Positions 8,620 to 18,003 of a stretch of DNA of 38,167 bases are shown in pieces. The notes beneath the pieces are model-generated. The model was not told where the DNA came from, searched no databases, and was given only the letters and a program-made list of their open reading frames with translations. The translations under genes were made by a program, and so were the position numbers. The stretch comes from Okeania sp. SIO3I5 (GTDB lineage: Bacteria > Cyanobacteriota > Cyanobacteriia > Cyanobacteriales > Microcoleaceae): assembly GCF_010672085.1 (NCBI RefSeq), contig NZ_JAAHHT010000013.1, positions 48,288-86,454 on the forward strand. Reading direction: 5' to 3'. The first letter of the stretch is position 1. Every line of letters begins with the position of its first letter.

Positions 8620-10389
8620 CTAGGAACAAAAGGCAGAAACTACCGGAACAGAGGAGACGACACGAAAACCCCAAAAGTTGTAGAAGTTTACGGCAAGGAT
8701 GCAGTTACGCCTGGCACTCCGGCAATTCCTAGAATAGCTGTACCAGCTACCGCCACGGATCACTCTGTATGCTCCAAAGAGCGATTTCAAAAATCCCTTT
8801 TCTTCAGATTCCCAAGCACTACCATCATTAGGCGCTCCATTATAATTATTGTGCCAAAGATCCTGACACCATTCCCAGACATTCCCGTGCATATCGTATA
8901 AACCAAAAGCATTGGGTGGGAAAATTCCTACTTCAGTTGTTTCTCCTAGACATTTACCTTTAGGAGCATAAGCATAAGGAAATTTACTGTCGTAGTTAAC
9001 TAAGTCCGACGTTATAGTTTCTCCAAAATAGAAAGGAGTAGTTGTCCTGGCACGACAAGCATATTCCCACTGACTTTCGCTGGGCAGTCTGTAAACTTTC
9101 TCAGTTTTCTCAGATAGCTTTTGACAAAACTCTCTAGCGTTACGCCAGTTCATATTTTCTACTGGGCGCTTTTTTCCTTTAAATCCAGAAGGATTTTCAC
9201 CCGTAATGACTTGATATTGTTCTTGAGTAATGGGGTATTTACTCATATAAAAAGGTTGGAGAGTAACTTGATGTTGCGGACTTTCATTTTTATCTCTTCC
9301 TTTTTCATTTTCTGGAGAACCCATGAGAAAACTTCCCCCAGGAATATAAACCATTTCTAATTTAATTCCATTACCTAAATCTTCTATTTTTTGCCTAGCA
9401 CTTTCCTGGGTGTGGTTAATAATATTGCCTGAGTTATCGACAGTAAAAACATCAAAAGTAAATAGCTCTTCTTTTTCTGATTCTGCTGTTGATTGTTGAG
9501 ATATTTGTGGTGAAGAAGTAGACAGAATCAGAGACAAAATTTCTCCTACATTTTCAAACCTTTTCTGAGTTGCTCCAACAATCATTTTATCCAATATTTT
9601 TCCAAGTTCATCACTCACATTTGACTGTAAATAATCTCGCCATATCCATTTACCTTCAATATTGTCAAATAAATCAAGAGGTGTGACTTGAGTTAATAAA
9701 TGAATACAAGTTACACCCAAACTATAAATATCGCTAGCAAAAGTTGCTTTTCCTACAGCTTGTTCCGGTGCAAGATATCCAGCAGAACCTATAACAGTTC
9801 CCGTCACAGCTAAAGCACTCATAGTGGCATATTTAGCCGCCCCGAAATCTACCAATATTAATTGATTATTATTCTTTCTCCTAATAATATTCTCTGGTTT
9901 AATATCTCGATGAATTACTTGCTGAGAATGAATAAATTCCAACACGGGCAACAAACTTTTTAATAACTCCAAAATTTGACTTTCATCAAAAGCACCCGAC
10001 TCTTCTAATTCCTGTTGTAAATTTTGCCCGTCGATAAACTCTTGTACTAAATATTGTCGATTATCCTGAGTAAAATATGCGAAAAGTTCGGGAATTTGTA
10101 GATGTCTACCTAAACCATCCAAACGTTCAGCTTCTCGATCAAATAATTCAGCAGCTTTTTCCAAACTTTTAGTTCCTTGTACTTGAGGAAAAAACTGTTT
10201 AATTACGCAAAAAGGCTTTGAAGGTTTGTCTTCATCTACAGCTTGAAAAGTTATGCCAAAACCTCCTTGTCCGATAATTTTTAGAGGGCGATAACGTTCT
10301 TTTAAAACTAATTTTTCACCACAGCTTTGACAGAATTTTGTTTCTGGTGGGTTAGGTCTTAAACAGTCAGGATTTAAACATTGAGTCAT
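8620..10389 (-). CDS. Zinc-ribbon Ser/Thr kinase with C-terminal FGE-sulfatase/CLec domain; paralogue and candidate DGR target
   Basis: A 589-residue paralogue of the upstream-numbered gene at 6480, in tandem and on the same strand. The Cys4 ribbon and first ~170 kinase residues are almost identical (GQGGFGITF, VIKQFF, HRDIKPEN), which implies recent duplication or gene conversion. DFG follows RKNNNQLILV with no repeat insert, and the linker before the FGE-like domain is shorter. The C-terminal domain keeps YIPGGSFLMGSPENE, YRLPSESQWEYACRA, YDMHGNVWEWCQD and VIRGGSW, then diverges sharply in the terminal 40 codons. It carries an extra segment (EEKGFLKSLFGAY) just before VIRGGSW. Probable role: kinase signalling coupled to a diversified ligand-binding domain. 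Kinase activity is predicted because the catalytic residues are present. Confidence 0.9.
   Translation of the reverse strand: MTQCLNPDCLRPNPPETKFCQSCGEKLVLKERYRPLKIIGQGGFGITFQAVDEDKPSKPFCVIKQFFPQVQGTKSLEKAAELFDREAERLDGLGRHLQIPELFAYFTQDNRQYLVQEFIDGQNLQQELEESGAFDESQILELLKSLLPVLEFIHSQQVIHRDIKPENIIRRKNNNQLILVDFGAAKYATMSALAVTGTVIGSAGYLAPEQAVGKATFASDIYSLGVTCIHLLTQVTPLDLFDNIEGKWIWRDYLQSNVSDELGKILDKMIVGATQKRFENVGEILSLILSTSSPQISQQSTAESEKEELFTFDVFTVDNSGNIINHTQESARQKIEDLGNGIKLEMVYIPGGSFLMGSPENEKGRDKNESPQHQVTLQPFYMSKYPITQEQYQVITGENPSGFKGKKRPVENMNWRNAREFCQKLSEKTEKVYRLPSESQWEYACRARTTTPFYFGETITSDLVNYDSKFPYAYAPKGKCLGETTEVGIFPPNAFGLYDMHGNVWEWCQDLWHNNYNGAPNDGSAWESEEKGFLKSLFGAYRVIRGGSWYSYSRNCRSARRNCILAVNFYNFWGFRVVSSVPVVSAFCS
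8671..8757 (-). other. Candidate DGR variable region of the 8620 gene
   Basis: Codons from RGGSW to the W before GFRVV. Variable codons include TAC, AGC, AAT, AAC, ATC, CTT and TTC, set in conserved frames (TGCCG.AGTGCCAG is common to both paralogues). See 6531-6617 for the comparison. Third positions of the variable codons are conserved whereas first and second positions are not, the reverse of ordinary coding drift. Confidence 0.7.
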
Positions 10390-10710
10390 TTTTAGTTATC
10401 AGTTATCAGTTAAAAGCTCTTTCAGTTATTAGTTTATCAGCAAAATTTGTAGGGTGCATTTAATTTTTTAAATTTCTTATCAGTAATGCCAATAACTCTT
10501 TTTATTTATTTTGGGTAGTTATTGAGATATTCTAATAGAAAGAAACAGGTAGAAACAAGCTGAAATATTGACATTCCTATGTGGGAGTTTGGAGTAGGGT
10601 TTGGAGACCAAACCCCTACCTTAGTTTTGGTGTTCAAGCTTTAATATTATTTTCATGTATCATTACATATAAAAATAGTCGTCTAATTCTGAAGAACTCT
10701 CGATTTATTT
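10390..10710. other. Intergenic region with short repeats upstream of glgX
   Basis: Contains CAGTTAT heptamers at about 10393-10435, a GTAGGGTGCATTTAATTTTT stretch at about 10450 resembling the end of the element at 12936, and an inverted repeat at 10594-10619 (GTAGGGTTTGG, three-base loop, CCAAACCCCTAC). No gene seen. Confidence 0.7.
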
Positions 10711-12834
10711 ATGTATGTACCTCTTTGGCCTGGAAAACCATATCCCCTCGGAGCATCCTGGGATGGTAAAGGCACTAACTTCGCTATATTTTCTGAAAAT
10801 GCTACTAGCGTTGAACTTTGCCTATTTGACAAGCAAAACCAAGAAACACGACTCACCCTGACTGAAGTTAGTAACTTTGTCTGGCATGGTTATGTACCAG
10901 GTATAGGTCCAGGTCAAAGATATGGATTTCGAGTACATGGCCCCTACGAACCATCCCAAGGTCATCGTTTTAACCCCAATAAACTACTAATTGACCCTTA
11001 CGCCAAAGCAATAGATGGGGATATCCTTTATGGTCAAGAAATATTTGCTTATTCTTGGGATAATCCAGAAAAAGATTTAGGCTGCACCTTAGATGATGAT
11101 GCTCATCTAATGCCAAAATCTTTGGTGATTGATGAAAGTTTCGATTGGGGAGATGACCAACTATTAAATATTCCCAACCACAACACAATAATTTATGAAA
11201 TTCATCTTAGGGGGTTTACTAAACTCCATCCTGAGATTCCAGAAAATCTGAGGGGTACTTATGCTGGATTGGCACATCCTAGGGCGATCGCTTATCTCCA
11301 ATCTCTAGGGATTACGGCGGTGGAGTTAATGCCAGTTCATCATTTTCTCCGATACCCAGGACATTTAGTTGATAAGGAGTTATCTAATTATTGGGGTTAT
11401 GACTCGATTAATTATTTTGCTCCTTACAGTGGCTATAGTTCTAGTGGTAAGGCAGGGGAGCAGGTTCGAGAATTTAAAGAAATGGTCAAGGCTTTGCATA
11501 AGGCTGGTATTGAGGTGATATTGGATGTGGTTTATAACCATACAGGGGAGGGTAATCATCTGGGTCCGACTTTATCTTTCAAGGGTATTGATAATGCTGC
11601 TTATTATCGTCTAGTAGAAGATTACCCCCGCTACTATATGGATTTTACTGGTTGTGGTAATTCTCTGAATGTTCGTCACCCCCAGGTATTGAAGTTAATT
11701 ATGGATAGTCTGCGCTACTGGGTGACGGAAATGCACGTTGATGGTTTTAGGTTTGATTTAGCTTCAGCTTTGGCGCGGGAATTATATGAAGTAGATAGTT
11801 TGGCAGCTTTTTTTGATATTGTGCATCAAGATCCGGTTATTTCTAATGTGAAATTAATTGCTGAACCTTGGGATGTTGGAGAAGGTGGTTATCAAGTTGG
11901 AAATTTTCCTCTATTGTGGTCGGAATGGAATGGTAAATATCGAGATGCAGTTAGAGATTTTTGGCGAGGGGAAGAGGAGACATTAGCTGAATTTGCTTAT
12001 CGTTTTACGGGTAGTTCTGATTTATATGCTGCTAATGGTAGGTTGCCTCATGCGAGTATTAATTTTGTAACTGCCCATGATGGTTTCACTCTCAACGATT
12101 TAGTTAGTTATAACGAAAAACATAACGAAGCAAATGGGGAAGATAATAATGATGGAGAGGAACATAATCGTTCTTGGAATTCTGGAGAGGAAGGAGAAAC
12201 TGAGGACTCAGATATACTAAGTTTAAGAAATCGTCAAAGGCGGAATTTTTTGGTGACTTTAATGTTGTCTCAGGGCGTACCGATGTTATTAGGTGGAGAT
12301 GAATTTGGGCGGACGCAAAATGGTAATAATAATGCTTATTGTCAGGATAATGAAATTTCTTGGTTGGATTGGAATTTACAGGTAAAAAATTCTGATTTAT
12401 TAGATTTTACTCGGCAGTTAATTTATTTCCGTTTTCAACATCCGGTATTTCATAGACGTAAGTGGTTTCAAGGTCGTGCAATTCATGGTTCGGATGTGAA
12501 TGATATAGGTTGGTATAATCCTGATGGTGGAGAAATGACTGAGGAACAATGGAATATTGATTTTGCTAAAGCTGTTGGTGTGTTTTTAAATGGAGAGGAA
12601 ATTCCTGCAAGTGGTGAGCGTGGGGAAAGGATTATTGATGATTGTTTTATGATATTTTTTAACGCTCATTATGAATTGATAGAGTTTACAATTCCTCCTA
12701 AGTTTCAAGATAGAAATTGGGTAGTTGTTGTTGATACGAGTAAGTCTCGTTTTGTGGAAAATGGTAAGCATTATCAAGGTGAAGTTCCTATTCCTGTGAT
12801 GGAACGTTCAATTGTTGTTTTAAGGCGTTTATAA
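10711..12834 (+). CDS. glgX: Glycogen debranching enzyme (GlgX/TreX type)
   Basis: A 707-residue protein of full family length. The N-terminal CBM48-like beta domain starts [22 protein letters not shown] and includes [16 protein letters not shown]. The GH13 barrel follows, with [14 protein letters not shown], nucleophile Asp in [10 protein letters not shown] (about residue 347), acid/base Glu in IAEPWDVG (about 383), and the transition-state Asp in [19 protein letters not shown] (about 453). [11 protein letters not shown](N)[11 protein letters not shown] near 530-550 is typical of GlgX/TreX. It hydrolyses alpha-1,6 branches of glycogen, releasing malto-oligosaccharides that TreY and TreZ use. 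The start at ATG 10711 matches the [14 protein letters not shown] family start; no strong ribosome binding site is visible. Confidence 0.95.
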   Translation: MYVPLWPGKPYPLGASWDGKGTNFAIFSENATSVELCLFDKQNQETRLTLTEVSNFVWHGYVPGIGPGQRYGFRVHGPYEPSQGHRFNPNKLLIDPYAKAIDGDILYGQEIFAYSWDNPEKDLGCTLDDDAHLMPKSLVIDESFDWGDDQLLNIPNHNTIIYEIHLRGFTKLHPEIPENLRGTYAGLAHPRAIAYLQSLGITAVELMPVHHFLRYPGHLVDKELSNYWGYDSINYFAPYSGYSSSGKAGEQVREFKEMVKALHKAGIEVILDVVYNHTGEGNHLGPTLSFKGIDNAAYYRLVEDYPRYYMDFTGCGNSLNVRHPQVLKLIMDSLRYWVTEMHVDGFRFDLASALARELYEVDSLAAFFDIVHQDPVISNVKLIAEPWDVGEGGYQVGNFPLLWSEWNGKYRDAVRDFWRGEEETLAEFAYRFTGSSDLYAANGRLPHASINFVTAHDGFTLNDLVSYNEKHNEANGEDNNDGEEHNRSWNSGEEGETEDSDILSLRNRQRRNFLVTLMLSQGVPMLLGGDEFGRTQNGNNNAYCQDNEISWLDWNLQVKNSDLLDFTRQLIYFRFQHPVFHRRKWFQGRAIHGSDVNDIGWYNPDGGEMTEEQWNIDFAKAVGVFLNGEEIPASGERGERIIDDCFMIFFNAHYELIEFTIPPKFQDRNWVVVVDTSKSRFVENGKHYQGEVPIPVMERSIVVLRRL

Positions 12835-12935
12835 GCATTTAGGTATTAGCAGTCAGCTATCAGATTTTTAAGGAATGAAAAATTATTTGTAAGCATTTAC
12901 TTATTAGCTATCAGCTCTCAGTTTTTTAATTAATA

Positions 12936-13044
12936 GGGTGCATCTGAATATTTGTAAAAATACTTTTTTTCTATTGCCTGTTGCTTATTACTTTTTCCTA
13001 AAATGCTATAAATTTTTGGCTTTGTTTAAAATTTAGATGCACCC
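12936..13044. repeat. Candidate 109-bp MITE-like element
   Basis: Terminal inverted repeats GGGTGCATCT (left, 12936) and AGATGCACCC (right end, 13044), flanked by AATA on both sides (12932-12935, 13045-13048) as a possible 4-bp target duplication. There is no coding frame inside. A related end-like sequence occurs near 10450. Confidence 0.55.
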
Positions 13045-13084
13045 AATAAATGAAAAAATCATTCGTTTAACTTCCTGTTCAAAT

Positions 13085-13210
13085 TGATTCTTAATTATAG
13101 GTCATCCGGAATTAGTAATTTATCAATTGATATATAAAGATGTGCCACTAACCAATCAACATAGTATGGGAGAAGCAACTATTTTAAGCTTGGGTACTGC
13201 ATCTCTATAG
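13085..13210 (+). pseudogene. C-terminal gene remnant, possibly patatin-like
   Basis: An open frame without a start codon reads LIIGHPELVIYQLIYKD, then NQHSMGEATILSLGTASL and TAG at 13208. The ATILSLGT ending after a (N)HPELVIYQ stretch resembles the segment of patatin-like phospholipases that precedes their LSLGTG motif. The assignment is weak; the bias towards a sensible protein sequence is what supports a remnant. Confidence 0.35.
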
Positions 13211-13301
13211 GTCTTTTAGGACTAAAGGATAAAGAGTAGAGCTTTCTATTCGCGTTCAATAAAAGAAATTAAATAAAGTAAATATCTGGTACTTCAAGAA
13301 A

Positions 13302-13937
13302 ATGGCAAGAAACTATTTACAAGCTTTAGCTAAAGCACTTTCTAAATTAGCTGGTCCTTTGGGCAGTCCTCTTGAATTTTTCCTTAGTCTCTATCAAGAT
13401 AAACAAACACAAAAGCGTAAAGCTGAATTAGATGAAATGATAGTCGAAGGGCAAAACCTGAGCCGTGAAACTCTTGCTGAAATATTTGAAGCTAGAAGCG
13501 AAATTAAAGAATTAAGAGAACAATTTATCTTGGAAATGGAAATTGGTTTTTCTATTCTGGCTAAAAATACGGCATTAATATCTAGTTCAGATTTAGAAGA
13601 AAGTCTTCCTGGTTTGATGGAAGCATATAAGGAAAAGTTAGAAGCAAGTGGGTTGATTACATATGAAGTTTTAGCTGATGAGCTTTATAAGTATTATGAG
13701 AAAGATGCCTTACTTTTTTTAGCACATATTTCTCCTTATTTTCCTGTAGGAGAAGTTCACAGTTGTGCAGCTTTACCAGTTATTATTTCTGATTTTTTAA
13801 CTAGGTGTTCTGGTAAAGAATTAAAGCAACAAGCTAAAATATTTAATGCTTTAAGTAAAAAAAATCCAGGTAGTGAACCTTTAAAGGTAAAAAGCTTAAT
13901 GCTTCAAGAACAAGTTATTAATCAAATAGGGGAATGA
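13302..13937 (+). CDS. Helical protein of unknown function, first gene of an operon
   Basis: A 211-residue, mostly helical, charged protein. Residues 1-30 are hydrophobic/amphipathic (LQALAKALSKLAGPLGSPLEFFLSLY), 34-80 are coiled-coil-like, and 156-195 contain LPVIISDFLTR followed by ELKQQAKIFNALSKKNPG. That last block is matched in the next gene by LRVIISDFLSQ...ELYKIFSKLYKRNNG, so the two share a small helical module. It ends ten bases before the next ATG, with GAGGAAA between the genes as ribosome binding site. The module may be an adaptor (effector-associated or death-like), but I cannot name the family. Confidence 0.65.
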   Translation: MARNYLQALAKALSKLAGPLGSPLEFFLSLYQDKQTQKRKAELDEMIVEGQNLSRETLAEIFEARSEIKELREQFILEMEIGFSILAKNTALISSSDLEESLPGLMEAYKEKLEASGLITYEVLADELYKYYEKDALLFLAHISPYFPVGEVHSCAALPVIISDFLTRCSGKELKQQAKIFNALSKKNPGSEPLKVKSLMLQEQVINQIGE

Positions 13938-13947
13938 GGAAATATTT

Positions 13948-14943
13948 ATGGCTAGTGAATTTCAAAAGGTTCTAGACGAGGTTAGAAAACGAAGTGATAA
14001 TTATGAAGATATTGAAGATGTTAAGGGGGAGATTATTGACAATCTTGTAGACGTTTATCAAACACAGCCATCTTTATTTACTACTCATCTAAAAGAAGGG
14101 GGATTTGATATTGGTAATTTGAGTATAAATCAACCTCTGCGAGTAATTATATCTGATTTTTTAAGTCAATCTAATGGTCTAAATATAGATGAATTATATA
14201 AGATTTTTAGTAAGTTATATAAAAGAAATAACGGTATTAAGCTATTAAAGGAAATTAGAGATACATTAGAACCAGCTAAAAATTCAACAACTAATTTTTC
14301 TGCTAAAAATACACCACTACCAGATTTATCAATACTATCAATATCAGCTCCTCCTATAGAGTTTCCTATAGATAGCAAGGTTCCAGAAAAACCAGAAGAA
14401 ACTACTATTTTAGAGCCAAATTTAGACCCAGAAATTTATGGGAAACTAGAATATTTTCTGCAAAACCAGCAATGGAAAGAAGCTGATTTGGAAACGATGA
14501 GATTAATGATAGAAATTGCTGACAGTATTGAAGGCTATAATTATGTTCAAATAAATAGAGATTTGATAACATGGCTAAACCGTGAAGAAATTAAAAAAAT
14601 ACCTGATGAAGCCTTAAAAATCATAGATGAACTTTGGTTTAAATACAGCAACGGTAATTTTGGCTTTAGTGTTCAAACAAAAATTTGGCGCGAATCTAAA
14701 GGCAGGCAAGGAGAATTTAATTTTACAATTTACCAGAATAAATTTGCTAAATCTATCGGTTGGTATGATGGTAAAAACTGGATAAAAAAGTACGATGACT
14801 TTAATTTTTCCAGTGAAGCAAAACCAGGGCATCTTCCTTCTTTAAGTTTTCCCAATCAAAAAAATAACGAGATTAAGTGGAATTTATGGAAGGAAACTTT
14901 TGAACATTTTTTACCACGTTTATTTAATTGTGGATTAATTTAA
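13948..14943 (+). CDS. Protein with N-terminal helical module and C-terminal GUN4 domain
   Basis: A 331-residue protein. Residues 1-110 are helical and acidic, with the VIISDFL...IDELYKIF module shared with the preceding gene. Residues 115-165 form a low-complexity Pro/Ser/Thr linker. Residues about 167-331 form a GUN4 domain (EIYGKLEYFLQNQQWKEAD, IDELWFKYSNGNFGFSVQ, ending FLPRLFNCGLI). It resembles the 665 protein in the GUN4 core but has a longer insert. In architecture the helical module could dock this protein to its neighbour while GUN4 senses a ligand. Gap to the next gene is 20 bases with AAGGAA in it. Function is inferred only. Confidence 0.8.
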   Translation: MASEFQKVLDEVRKRSDNYEDIEDVKGEIIDNLVDVYQTQPSLFTTHLKEGGFDIGNLSINQPLRVIISDFLSQSNGLNIDELYKIFSKLYKRNNGIKLLKEIRDTLEPAKNSTTNFSAKNTPLPDLSILSISAPPIEFPIDSKVPEKPEETTILEPNLDPEIYGKLEYFLQNQQWKEADLETMRLMIEIADSIEGYNYVQINRDLITWLNREEIKKIPDEALKIIDELWFKYSNGNFGFSVQTKIWRESKGRQGEFNFTIYQNKFAKSIGWYDGKNWIKKYDDFNFSSEAKPGHLPSLSFPNQKNNEIKWNLWKETFEHFLPRLFNCGLI

Positions 14944-14963
14944 TAAACTAAGGAATCAAAAAT

Positions 14964-17792
14964 ATGAAAAAAAGGGTGATTTTGGCAAAAGCAGCTATCC
15001 TCCTAACCATAGCTAATATTGGTTCTTTGAGTTTAGTAAATAAGTCTAAAACACAAGCATTAGCGGAGGAATCTAATCAAGTATTTATAAATGAAAATTT
15101 CTCTCCATCAAAGCTTTCAAGTACAAATTTATCAACTCTAACTACCCAGCAAGTAAGAAATTCTCTAAATAACCAGTCACCACCTGTTGTTTTAGCACAA
15201 GTTTCAGGGGGGGTAGGAGCAATAATTTTCGTACTTATTTTGATAGTTGGTACAGCAATAGTCATTTTCATCTTTATGACAAGAAAGATGATTGGCAATG
15301 ATGAAGTTGGAATTGTCTACAAGAAGTTTGCCTTAAATCCTTTTCTTAGTCTTCTTCCAGGAAAAACAATTGCTCTTAATGGAGAACCGGGTATTCAAGC
15401 TAAAGTTCTCTCTCCCGGACTACATTGGGGATATTTTCCTTGGATGTATGAAATTACAAAAGAAAAAGTTACCAGAATAGGTGAAGGCAAAATTGGTTTA
15501 GTAGAAGCTTTAGATGGTCAACCTCTTCAAGTAGGACAAAATTCTGGTAAAGCTGTCGAATGCAATAACTTTCTAGATGTACGAGCCTTTTTTGATAATG
15601 GGGGTCAACGGGGAAAACAGCGAGCAATTTTAACTACTGGTACTTATCGAATTAATACAAAAATGTTTCTTGTTAAGCAAGTTCCTGTGACTGAAATTAG
15701 CCCTAATGAAATAGGATTAGTAGAAGCTTTAGATGGCTCTCCTTTAATTGGTCAAAGTTTTGCTCAGAGAGTTAATTGTAAAGATTTTCAGGATGCACAA
15801 GCCTTTTTTGATAATGGAGGTCAAGCAGGTCAACAACTGGCTCATCTAACAGTCAAAAAATATCAAATTAATATAGATATATTTAGAGTGAAAAAAGTCT
15901 CCATTACTACAATCAATGCTGGAGAAATTGGGTTAGTAGAAGCAAAATATGGAAAACCTTTAGCACAGGGAAAAAATTTTGCCGAGAAAGTTAATTGTGA
16001 TAATTTTCAAAACGCACAAGCCTTTTTTGAGAATGGAGGTCAAGCAGGTAAACAGCTTGCTACTTTAGAACCAGGCAATTACGACATTAATACTGAAATA
16101 TTCAAAATTCGTAAAGTCTCTATTATTTCAATTCCTCCAGGAGAAATAGGACTGGTAATAGCTAATGATGGAATTTATATTTCAACCGAACAAATATTAG
16201 GTAAGGTGGTGGAATGTGACAATTTTCAGGATGCAGAAGCATTTATCAAAAACGGAGGACAGAAAGGTAAGCAGCCTGCTATTTTGACGGAAGGTCAACA
16301 CAAAATTCATACTGATTTCTTTACTGTAATTACTACTGCTAATGCTCATGAATATAATGAACATCCAAAGAATTTAAAGGTTTGTAAAATCAACAAAGGT
16401 CAAATTGGTATTGTAACTACTATGGCTGGGCAAACCCTCCCTAAAGAGGAAATTGCTGGACAAGAAATTGAGGGACATGATAATTATCAAAATGCGCAGA
16501 AATTCCTAGATTCAGGAGGATACAAAGGCTTACAAGAGGAAGTTCTCAAAGAGGGTGAGTGGAAGCTAAATCCTTGGTTTGTCACAGTTGAACAGATACC
16601 AGTAACTGAGATTGAGCAAGAAGAGGTAGGGGTTGTGATTTCTTCTGTTGGGAAAAAATATGACATACATGATGATGATCCGAGTAGCTCCCAATATCAA
16701 CAATTAGTTGACCCTGGGTATAAGGGAGTTGAAAACAAACCTCTTACTGCTAATACTTACCCCATTAATACCAGAGTTAAACAAGTTAAGCGAGTTCCAA
16801 GTACCCAAATTATACTTAACTGGTCAGATAAGGAAAAAAATCCTTTTAGTTATGATTATGAACTGAAAACAATGAAGCTAACTTCATCGGATGGTTATAA
16901 AATTTCTGTAGAGTTTACTCAAATTATTCGTATTCTTCCTGAAAATGCTCCTAAAATGATTTGTCTATTTGGTTCTAAAGAAGACAAAATACCTTTTATT
17001 AATCAATTTGGGGAAAAAATTTTTACATATCCGGCTGTGAAAAATCTAGTTTCTCGTGTACTGACAAAAGTCGTTTCTGGTTATTTTAAGCAAGCTGCTA
17101 CTGGTAAAACTGCAATTGAATTTCAAAATGGAAGAGCTAGTTGTCAAGAAGAGGCAGAGGTATATATAAATTCGCGTCTGGCAGATATTGGTGTTGAAGG
17201 ATGTGGCACTGTTATTGATGAAATTGATTTGCCCAAAGAATTAGATGAACATAGACAAAGATTAGAGAAACAAAAGCAAGAGAAAAAAGAAGCTCAAGCA
17301 AAAACTGAAGCAGAAAAACAACGTCAAGAACTGGCTAAAGCAGAAAAAGATAGACAAGAATTTGAATTAGTAAGAGATGCTGAAATAAATAATAAACTTT
17401 CTCAAATGGATACTCAGGCTAAATTACAGAAAGAACAATCAGAGTTAGAAATATATCAAAAACGGCTAGATATTGAAACCTCTCAACAAGAAAAAATTAA
17501 TCGAATAGAGCTTGATGCTCTGCGTGCCAGAATTACTGCTCTTAGTCCTGAACTTTATGCTCAACTAGAATCACAAGGAAAATGGGCGGATGCACTAGCT
17601 CAAATGAAAATTACTTTTCCTCAAATTATGATGACTGGTGGTAATAGTGGTTCGGGAGACTCTGCGAATTTATTTAATTTATTAGAAATAGAACATTTAA
17701 CTGGACTTGCAGACCGCCTTCAGCTTAACCAAGGAACATCCACACCTTCACTTTCTATGCCAGCAACAAAAACTTCTCTTCCCCCAAACTAA
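14964..17792 (+). CDS. SPFH/band-7 (flotillin-like) membrane protein with internal repeats
   Basis: A 942-residue protein. There is a signal-like N-terminus (KRVILAKAAILLTIANIG) and a second, stronger membrane helix at about 80-107 (VGAIIFVLILIVGTAIVIF). Next come EVGIVYKKFALNPF and SPGLHWGYFPWMYEITKE. About five repeats of roughly 78 residues follow, each with the consensus IGLVEALDG..L, a (D/N)FQDAQAFF.NGGQ.G.Q segment and Y.INT..F. Next is an SPFH core (about 610-730: STQIILNWSDKEKNPFSYD, MICLFGSKEDKIPF). The C-terminal coiled coil is rich in K/E/Q (about 750-860). Such proteins form membrane scaffolds. The stop TAA is followed in the same frame by a vWA-like sequence, so an ancestral fusion or a lost start codon downstream is possible. 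Confidence 0.85.
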   Translation: MKKRVILAKAAILLTIANIGSLSLVNKSKTQALAEESNQVFINENFSPSKLSSTNLSTLTTQQVRNSLNNQSPPVVLAQVSGGVGAIIFVLILIVGTAIVIFIFMTRKMIGNDEVGIVYKKFALNPFLSLLPGKTIALNGEPGIQAKVLSPGLHWGYFPWMYEITKEKVTRIGEGKIGLVEALDGQPLQVGQNSGKAVECNNFLDVRAFFDNGGQRGKQRAILTTGTYRINTKMFLVKQVPVTEISPNEIGLVEALDGSPLIGQSFAQRVNCKDFQDAQAFFDNGGQAGQQLAHLTVKKYQINIDIFRVKKVSITTINAGEIGLVEAKYGKPLAQGKNFAEKVNCDNFQNAQAFFENGGQAGKQLATLEPGNYDINTEIFKIRKVSIISIPPGEIGLVIANDGIYISTEQILGKVVECDNFQDAEAFIKNGGQKGKQPAILTEGQHKIHTDFFTVITTANAHEYNEHPKNLKVCKINKGQIGIVTTMAGQTLPKEEIAGQEIEGHDNYQNAQKFLDSGGYKGLQEEVLKEGEWKLNPWFVTVEQIPVTEIEQEEVGVVISSVGKKYDIHDDDPSSSQYQQLVDPGYKGVENKPLTANTYPINTRVKQVKRVPSTQIILNWSDKEKNPFSYDYELKTMKLTSSDGYKISVEFTQIIRILPENAPKMICLFGSKEDKIPFINQFGEKIFTYPAVKNLVSRVLTKVVSGYFKQAATGKTAIEFQNGRASCQEEAEVYINSRLADIGVEGCGTVIDEIDLPKELDEHRQRLEKQKQEKKEAQAKTEAEKQRQELAKAEKDRQEFELVRDAEINNKLSQMDTQAKLQKEQSELEIYQKRLDIETSQQEKINRIELDALRARITALSPELYAQLESQGKWADALAQMKITFPQIMMTGGNSGSGDSANLFNLLEIEHLTGLADRLQLNQGTSTPSLSMPATKTSLPPN

Positions 17793-18003
17793 GAACAGAA
17801 AAGTTTACCAGCACATTCGGCTGAACTTAAGATTCCAGTTGTGTTAGTAGTAGATACATCTACATTCCATGTCTGGCGAACGTATTGATTCCTTGAATTC
17901 TAGAATTTCTGCTTTTAAAAAAGAATTTGAACCGAGTAGCAAAATCTCCCAATCTGTGGAATTAGCCATCATAACTTCTAATATTGACTACTCCCCTGGC
18001 TGA
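17793..18003 (+). pseudogene. 5' part of a vWA (TerY-like) gene, frameshifted and IS-interrupted
   Basis: Directly after the SPFH stop, the same frame reads ELKIPVVLVVDTS. A one-base shift near 17866 then moves to the frame MSGERIDSLNSRISAFKKEF and SVELAIITSNID. Joined, this is the start of a vWA domain: beta strand, D-x-S-x-S-like metal site (DTS..MSGE) and the following helix and strand. It stops at 18001 where the TnpB element begins. The 3' half is at 19559-19955. No start codon is visible for the fragment. Confidence 0.8.

Noticed and set aside
6480-10389. True formylglycine-generating enzymes
   Set aside because: The domain is fused to a kinase and the terminal region is hypervariable; no sulfatase partner is nearby. 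A ligand-binding use of the fold is more likely.
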